A stretch of DNA of 10,765 bases from an uncultured Candidatus Altimarinota bacterium (GTDB taxonomy: Bacteria; Patescibacteriota; Gracilibacteria; BD1-5; UBA2023). Positions within the stretch are counted from its first letter, which is position 1. Every line of letters begins with the position of its first letter. The stretch lies in the NCBI GenBank assembly GCA_938036655.1, contig CALHQS010000064.1, positions 1-10,765 of the forward strand. The letters run 5' to 3'. Below are positions 6,828-10,765 of this stretch, in pieces. The translations under genes were made by a program, and so were the position numbers. The notes below the pieces were generated by a model. The model was not told where the DNA came from, ran no database searches, and saw nothing but the letters and a program-made list of their open reading frames with translations.

Positions 6828-7660
6828 TGAACCTCGTGAACGCATTCATCACGATTGTTATCGCTTTATTTCCTGTCTACTTTTGGGCGTACGCACTCAA
6901 ATTGCTCGGCGAAAATTCTCCCGATGTGCGCCTCAAATTCTGGACGGGAGTTTTTTCTGGTCTCGTCTCGGTGGGTGTAGTTTTTGTATTTTTTAAATAT
7001 TTTTCACAGGCAGAAATTATTCCATATACGATTTTTTTTGCGTTATTTTTGGGGTTTTTTTATGCAATTATCGCGCTGCTCACGAACTTTGGTTCGCAGT
7101 ATTCCGCCAAATTTTTGCGACGCGTAAGTCTCTTGCATTTACTTGGGATGCTCTGCATTTTTCTGTTTCTCATCGTCATTTCAAAAATTCTCACGGGAAG
7201 TTTTGTCTTGGGCGGAATTCTGGCAACGATTTTTATCCCAGCGTTTTTTGAAGAAATTTCCAAACATTTTAGCGTGCTCGGCCTACTTGGAAAAAGTTTT
7301 TCGTTTTCACTTAGAGATTTGACGCTTTTTACTTTTTGTGTTGTTCTTGGATTTGTTTTTGTGGAAAATATTTTATATTTTTTCGCACATGGAGCGACCG
7401 TTGGACTTTCTATTTTTCGCTCGATTTTTGTATTTTCTGTTCATCTGCTTTCATCGTTGATTTGTACGCTGGTTTGGTGGAAATCGCTTGGCGAAAAATT
7501 TGGCTCAATTCGTTATTTTGCGTGGTTTTTGCTGGGAATTTTGGGCGCGACACTTATTCATATGCTCTATAATTATTCAATTTCAGCAGGCAATAATATA
7601 TTATTTTTGCCATATGCGGTAGCTGCCTACGGATTATTTGTTTATCTCATCAAAAAATAA
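6827..7660 (+). CDS. prsW: PrsW-family intramembrane metalloprotease
   Basis: A 277-residue protein with about eight hydrophobic helices. It carries the PrsW-family motifs in order: EExxK as EEISK (142-146), GFVFVEN (175-181, Glu180), an Arg-His pair in RSIFVFSVH (Arg198, His206), and LIHMLYN near the C-terminus (His245). In Bacillus subtilis PrsW makes the first cut in anti-sigma factor RsiW; in other bacteria many homologues are uncharacterised and belong to the wider CPBP/PrsW group. It overlaps the preceding gene by one base and is the last gene of the operon. Its TAA forms one foot of a hairpin terminator shared with dnaA. Protease family assignment is good; the substrate is unknown. Confidence 0.88.
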   Translation: MNLVNAFITIVIALFPVYFWAYALKLLGENSPDVRLKFWTGVFSGLVSVGVVFVFFKYFSQAEIIPYTIFFALFLGFFYAIIALLTNFGSQYSAKFLRRVSLLHLLGMLCIFLFLIVISKILTGSFVLGGILATIFIPAFFEEISKHFSVLGLLGKSFSFSLRDLTLFTFCVVLGFVFVENILYFFAHGATVGLSIFRSIFVFSVHLLSSLICTLVWWKSLGEKFGSIRYFAWFLLGILGATLIHMLYNYSISAGNNILFLPYAVAAYGLFVYLIKK

Positions 7661-7683
7661 AAATCTCCTTTTGGGAGATTTTT
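7659..7683. terminator. Bidirectional terminator shared by prsW and dnaA
   Basis: A perfect 10-bp stem pairs 7659-7668 with 7674-7683 around a 5-base loop (core AAATCTCC/GGAGATTT), with T-rich flanks on both strands. The prsW stop (7658-7660) and the dnaA stop (7682-7684) lie at the two feet of the hairpin. Confidence 0.9.
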
Positions 7684-9106
7684 AAATGCCGAGTTTGTCA
7701 CGAATAATATTGAGTTCATGAACGACTTGCTGATCTTTCTTCATGATTTGTTCGAGTTTTTTGCAAGAATACATTACGGCCGTATGATTGCGTCCAGAAA
7801 AAATATTTCCGATGCGTTCATACGTGAAATTGAGACGATTTTTGAGTAGATACATTGCTACCTGACGCGGAATCATATTTTCCTTGCGGCGGTCTTCAGA
7901 GAGAAGAGTACGAATTTCTACGCCAAAATGCAAAGAAACCGTCTGAATTAAGTCTTCATAACTGCATGTTGCTGTTGGGCGAAGTGTTCGAGAAGTGGTT
8001 GTAGACGCTGTCAATGGCGTGATTGCTAATTTTGACAAACGCATCGCGATATTTTCTACCGTTGGAGGTGTTCCACGAAGATCATATTCGGCAATAACCT
8101 GATTGAGTACGCCTTCGATTTCACGAACATTTTCAGTGACATTTTCTGCGATAAATTCTGCTACATCCTGTGGGAGTAAAAATTCTCGTGCGCGAGCTTT
8201 TTCTTGCAAAATTGCCAAGCGCGTTTCGTAGTCAGGAGCGCCAACATCGACGGTGATTCCCCACTCAAATCGGCTCTGAAGGCGAGCCTCAAGTTCTGTT
8301 AATTCTTTTGGTGGACGATCACCAGACAAAATAATTTGTTTTCCTGCTTCGTACAAAATATTGAAAATATTGTACAGTGCTTCCTGTGTTTGTTTTTTTC
8401 CTGCCAAAAATTGCACATCATCCAATACGAGCACATCAACTTGACGGAATTTATCCTGCAATTTATCCACAGAATGAGATTTTACAGAAGAAACATAATC
8501 CGTAATGAATTTGTCAGTGGTTGTATAGACAACGCGAAGATTTTTATATTTGCTGCGAATGGCATTTGCCGTTCCTTGAAGCAAATGTGTTTTTCCAAGC
8601 CCTACATTCCCATACAAATAGAGTGGATTGTATGACGCGCCAGGCTTGCGAGCCACTGCTTCACAAGCCGCATGTGCAAGCTGTGTAGAAGGTCCAACGA
8701 TAAAATTGGAAAGCTGATATCGGTCGGAAATAATGCGAGAATTGATTCCTTGAACCACTTCCACGCCCTGTACTTGTTCTTTTTTTGTTTGTTTTTCGCT
8801 TTTTTTGAGAAGCATTCGACAATCTACCACTTCAGTTTCGGGGCGGATTTCAATGCGATCATCAACCACAAAATCTACGAGTTCCACGCTTGGAAGTTCA
8901 GTTTTGATGGCTTGTTTGATTTCAGAATAGAATTTTTTTGAAAGATTATCTTTATGGAATGCGGAGAGCACGCCCAATGTCACTTGTGAGTCGGTTGCAT
9001 CAACGAGTGAAAATTTTTTGAAATAAGTCAGAAAATCTGGTTTTCGAATAATTTTTGACATTTCAATTACGGATTTTTCGAGATGAGCAAAGTCGAATGA
9101 AGACAT
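7682..9106 (-). CDS. dnaA: Chromosomal replication initiator DnaA
   Basis: A 474-residue AAA+ initiator that binds and melts the chromosomal origin. Domain I covers about residues 1-85, followed by a variable linker. The ATPase contains Walker A GNVGLGKT (166-173), Walker B VLVLDD (225-230), sensor 1 region SGDRPP (261-266), the arginine-finger segment RLQSRFEWG (275-283, Arg279) and sensor 2 VREIEG (327-332, Arg328). The C-terminal helix-turn-helix has RQVAMYL (414-420) and signature GRNHTAV (438-444). The commonest signature form is GRDHTTV, so Asp and the second Thr are replaced by Asn and Ala; the DNA-contacting His441 and Thr442 remain. The length is normal. It contains no in-frame TGA and ends in TAA. 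No clear Shine-Dalgarno sequence or confident promoter was found. Confidence 0.98.
   Translation of the reverse strand: MSSFDFAHLEKSVIEMSKIIRKPDFLTYFKKFSLVDATDSQVTLGVLSAFHKDNLSKKFYSEIKQAIKTELPSVELVDFVVDDRIEIRPETEVVDCRMLLKKSEKQTKKEQVQGVEVVQGINSRIISDRYQLSNFIVGPSTQLAHAACEAVARKPGASYNPLYLYGNVGLGKTHLLQGTANAIRSKYKNLRVVYTTTDKFITDYVSSVKSHSVDKLQDKFRQVDVLVLDDVQFLAGKKQTQEALYNIFNILYEAGKQIILSGDRPPKELTELEARLQSRFEWGITVDVGAPDYETRLAILQEKARAREFLLPQDVAEFIAENVTENVREIEGVLNQVIAEYDLRGTPPTVENIAMRLSKLAITPLTASTTTSRTLRPTATCSYEDLIQTVSLHFGVEIRTLLSEDRRKENMIPRQVAMYLLKNRLNFTYERIGNIFSGRNHTAVMYSCKKLEQIMKKDQQVVHELNIIRDKLGI
8463..8471 (+). promoter_or_regulatory. Perfect DnaA-box match inside dnaA
   Basis: TTATCCACA matches the canonical DnaA box exactly. 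It lies within the dnaA coding region, where the complement encodes part of Val-Asp-Lys (213-215). A single copy may be chance. Confidence 0.3.
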
Positions 9107-9327
9107 AAAAATATTTCAAAAATTTATGCATCCTTTTTAGTCAAAAATCCAAGAAAGTCAAAGTTTAAAAAAAGTTTGACACGAATATTTGTACATTTTT
9201 TTTGGTCAAAAAATATCGCGTTGGCAATGGCATCAGCAAAAGCACGAATCGGGAAAAAATTTTTGAATTTTCACTTGATTTTTTCTTCAAAATTTATAGC
9301 AAGAACACAAATTTGATACAAGAGAAA

Positions 9328-9357
9328 TTGACAAAAAATATATTTATTTTGTACTAT
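9328..9357 (+). promoter_or_regulatory. Candidate promoter in the dnaA-rplS gap
   Basis: Perfect TTGACA (9328-9333), 18-base spacer, TACTAT (9352-9357). No plus-strand gene follows, but about 45-65 bases downstream lie a 16-base palindrome and a T-rich run, so a short RNA is conceivable. In AT-rich DNA such matches also arise by chance. Confidence 0.3.
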
Positions 9358-9471
9358 ATTTTTAGAAAAAGAGAGAATAATTTGGAAGGATTTTGCTGCC
9401 AAATTTTGCAAAATTTTATAATTTTTGTGAAAATATTTTTTAAAGTCCTGAAAAAGAATTTTTGAAATAAT

Positions 9472-9492
9472 AAAAAATCCCCAAAATAGGGA
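9472..9492 (-). terminator. Weak terminator of rplS
   Basis: On the minus strand TCCC (complement of 9489-9492) can pair with GGGA (complement of 9478-9481) across a 7-base loop, followed by six T residues. The stem is only 4 bp, but the position just after the rplS stop and the T-run support a termination role. Confidence 0.5.
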
Positions 9493-9495
9493 AAA

Positions 9496-9846
9496 TTATT
9501 TGATTTCTTTCAAGCGAGCAGCTTTACCAGTAAGATTGCGGATGTAACGAATGTTAGCACGGCGAACCTTGAACTGACGAAGGATGTCGATTTTCTGAAT
9601 GAATGGAGAATTTACTGGGAAAATCTTTTCGATCCCGATTCCGTCCATATCAGCACGAACAGTAATCATAGTATCAAGAGGAGTTGCTCCACGAGTTGAG
9701 ATGATAAGGCCACGGAATTTCTGGATACGCTCCTTGTCACCATCCTTAATAATCTGGTGTACTTCTACTTCTTGACCAGTACGGAATTTCTGAGTTTCCT
9801 TTTTTGCATCTGCCTGAATAGCATTGATAAGCGTAGTATTTGACAT
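9496..9846 (-). CDS. rplS: 50S ribosomal protein L19 (bL19)
   Basis: A 116-residue large-subunit protein located near the 30S-50S interface. Family hallmarks are visible: FRTGQEVEVHQIIKDGDKER followed by IQKFRGLIIS, then the TVRADMDGIGIEKIFPVNSP segment and the basic tail VRRANIRYIRNLTGKAARLKE. The length matches the usual 110-120 residues. It ends in TAA and contains no TGA. Here it is a single-gene unit with its own promoter upstream; in many bacteria rplS is linked to rpsP, rimM and trmD, none of which is seen here. There is no Shine-Dalgarno sequence; the leader is about 25 bases. Confidence 0.97.
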   Translation of the reverse strand: MSNTTLINAIQADAKKETQKFRTGQEVEVHQIIKDGDKERIQKFRGLIISTRGATPLDTMITVRADMDGIGIEKIFPVNSPFIQKIDILRQFKVRRANIRYIRNLTGKAARLKEIK

Positions 9847-9877
9847 AAAATAATGACACGAATTAAAAACGCGATGA

Positions 9878-9905
9878 AGTATATATATTTTTCGTGAGAA
9901 ATCAA
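9878..9905 (-). promoter_or_regulatory. Promoter of rplS
   Basis: TTGATT (9900-9905), 16-base spacer, TATACT (9878-9883) on the minus strand, giving a leader of about 25 bases before the ATG at 9846. Confidence 0.65.
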
Positions 9906-9952
9906 GTTTTTATTTAAAAAAGTTTTTTTCGTGGGCAAGCGCGCAAATTTAC

Positions 9953-9980
9953 TTGCAAAAATCTTGTTTTTCCCTATATT
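9953..9980 (+). promoter_or_regulatory. Promoter of the acidic membrane-anchored protein gene
   Basis: TTGCAA (9953-9958), 16-base spacer, TATATT (9975-9980). It has the same TTGCA plus TTTTTCC-before-the--10 layout as the promoter at 4643-4670. It predicts a leader of about 20 bases with no Shine-Dalgarno sequence. Confidence 0.6.
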
Positions 9981-10005
9981 ATTCGAAATCATTTTTTAAA
10001 AAATT

Positions 10006-10765
10006 ATGGAAATTTTTTTCACAAGCGTTTTTGCGCGATTTGAAGCCATTTTGGTGATGATTTTTGTCGTGATTGCTGCGATAATTCTTTTGACATATTT
10101 GTATCAATATATTGAACGAATTATTCGAGTTTTTGGCCCAAATAAGCGCGATGCAAAGCTTCAGACTCGTGATTTGGATATTTTGAAAAAACGCGAGCAA
10201 ACGAAAAATGCGCACGAAGAGGAAAAAGAGCTTCCACCGCCGATTACGCTTGAGGAGATTGAGGAAAAAACGGAGGAAAATCCAGAAAATGAAGAAGAAA
10301 AATCGACTGATAATAATGAGGAAAATGTTTCTGAAAATGATACAAATGAAGAAAAAGGAAGTGAAGAAGTAGAAGAAAAAAACGAGGAAAATATTGAAGA
10401 AACAGATAAGAATGAGGATGAAAAAAATGATGAAAATAACGAAAAATTTGTGGAGGAAGAAGCGAAAAATGGGGAAGAGATGGGGGAAATTCTCGAAAAA
10501 AATGAAATAGACGAGACGGAAGACGATGAGGCGAAAAATAACGAGGAAAATTTGGAAGAAAAAAATGAAGAAAAATCTCAAGAAACAATAAAAAATGAAC
10601 CAGAAAAAACTGAAGAAAAACTAGAAGAATTGACTGATACTGATGAGGAAAAAGTTCATGAAGAAGCAGAAAAAGCGGTAGAATCAGTGGAAGAAGAAAA
10701 AATTTCGCCGATTATTCAGAAAATCCGTGAAGCTGAACAGAGTTTGCAAAAGGAGGAAGAAAATA
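10006..10765 (+). CDS. Membrane-anchored, highly acidic Glu/Asn/Lys-rich protein, 3' end beyond window
   Basis: At least 253 residues with no stop before the window ends. One N-terminal transmembrane helix lies at about residues 14-33 (EAILVMIFVVIAAIILLTYL), followed by a short basic stretch (NKRDAKLQTRD) that predicts a cytoplasmic C-terminus. From about residue 70 to 240 the sequence is almost entirely Glu, Lys, Asn, Asp and Thr in irregular EEKNEEN-like runs with very few hydrophobic residues, so it is probably disordered. The last visible residues (SPIIQKIREAEQSLQKEEEN) become helical, hinting that a folded domain follows. An in-frame TAA at 9997-9999 limits the start to the ATG at 10006. 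The layout of an anchor plus an acidic linker recalls membrane-anchored FtsY proteins, but a TPR or other domain is equally possible; identity is unresolved. Confidence 0.8.
   Translation, partial: MEIFFTSVFARFEAILVMIFVVIAAIILLTYLYQYIERIIRVFGPNKRDAKLQTRDLDILKKREQTKNAHEEEKELPPPITLEEIEEKTEENPENEEEKSTDNNEENVSENDTNEEKGSEEVEEKNEENIEETDKNEDEKNDENNEKFVEEEAKNGEEMGEILEKNEIDETEDDEAKNNEENLEEKNEEKSQETIKNEPEKTEEKLEELTDTDEEKVHEEAEKAVESVEEEKISPIIQKIREAEQSLQKEEEN

Larger units (their letters stand above)
9107..9495. other. AT-rich intergenic region between dnaA and rplS
   Basis: 389 bases with no convincing gene. It holds four GTCAAA/TTTGAC hexamers (9140-9145, 9157-9162, inverted 9175-9180, 9205-9210) upstream of dnaA, a perfect 16-base palindrome AAATTTTGCAAAATTT near 9400-9420, and a promoter-like sequence at 9328-9357. 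No canonical DnaA box is present. An origin beside dnaA is common in bacteria and the AT richness would fit, but the sequence does not show one. An open frame at 9202-9465 (TTG start, no ribosome-binding site) is not credible. Confidence 0.6.

Noticed and set aside
8463..8471. Chromosomal origin inside dnaA based on one perfect DnaA box
   Set aside because: A single box in coding sequence, with no cluster and no AT-rich unwinding element beside it, is not enough; listed only as a site.
9202..9465. Plus-strand 87-residue open frame in the dnaA-rplS gap
   Set aside because: It has a TTG start, no ribosome-binding site and no promoter directly in front; its composition is Lys/Phe/Ile/Asn-rich as expected from random AT-rich DNA, and it ends in a TGA.
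10244..10588. Long minus-strand Phe/Pro/Leu/His-rich open frames opposite the acidic protein
   Set aside because: They are the antisense of Glu/Lys/Asn codon runs, which cannot easily produce stops on the other strand.
10006..10765. Naming the acidic membrane protein ftsY
   Set aside because: Only the anchor and acidic linker are visible; no part of the GTPase domain is in the window, and other proteins share this layout.

Overview
The window comes from an AT-rich bacterium that reads TGA as a sense codon. Four clearly conserved genes (a flippase, DNA polymerase I, a PH-domain membrane protein and a site-2 protease) are open only if six in-frame TGA codons are translated. One of these (5596-5598) sits where the protease family commonly has Gly, which favours genetic code 25 (TGA = Gly). 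That code is known from the candidate phyla Absconditabacteria (SR1) and Gracilibacteria (BD1-5) of the Patescibacteria/CPR. Every confidently identified complete gene ends in TAA. The phylum is inferred from the code and not proven.

Left part (1-2961): a Wzx-like oligosaccharide flippase on the minus strand, cut by the window edge, is divergent from a short DNA polymerase I. Pol I keeps the polymerase domain but lacks the 5' nuclease and nearly all of the 3'-5' exonuclease domain. Both promoters place the transcript start at or next to the ATG, so both mRNAs look leaderless. Pol I ends in a strong hairpin terminator.

Middle part (2962-4620): three small minus-strand genes of unknown function, each with its own promoter, leader, good Shine-Dalgarno sequence and a downstream hairpin. 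The three promoters share an ATTTGACAAAAA core and a dyad between -35 and -10. One gene ends in TGA, which should not stop translation in this organism. The block looks unlike its surroundings and may be acquired or a separate regulon. It is the least explained part of the window.

Right-centre (4643-7684): a four-gene plus-strand operon for membrane proteins: a PH-domain protein, an RseP/RasP-type site-2 protease, a small two-helix membrane protein and a PrsW-type protease. In Bacillus subtilis PrsW and RasP cut the same anti-sigma factor one after the other, so this may be a compact regulated-proteolysis module. The operon converges on dnaA, and one bidirectional hairpin serves both.

Right part (7682-10765): dnaA (minus), a 389-base AT-rich gap with no canonical DnaA boxes, rplS for ribosomal protein L19 (minus), and a divergent gene for a membrane-anchored, extremely Glu/Asn/Lys-rich protein that runs off the window. 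No tRNA, rRNA, CRISPR array, insertion sequence or transposase was seen.
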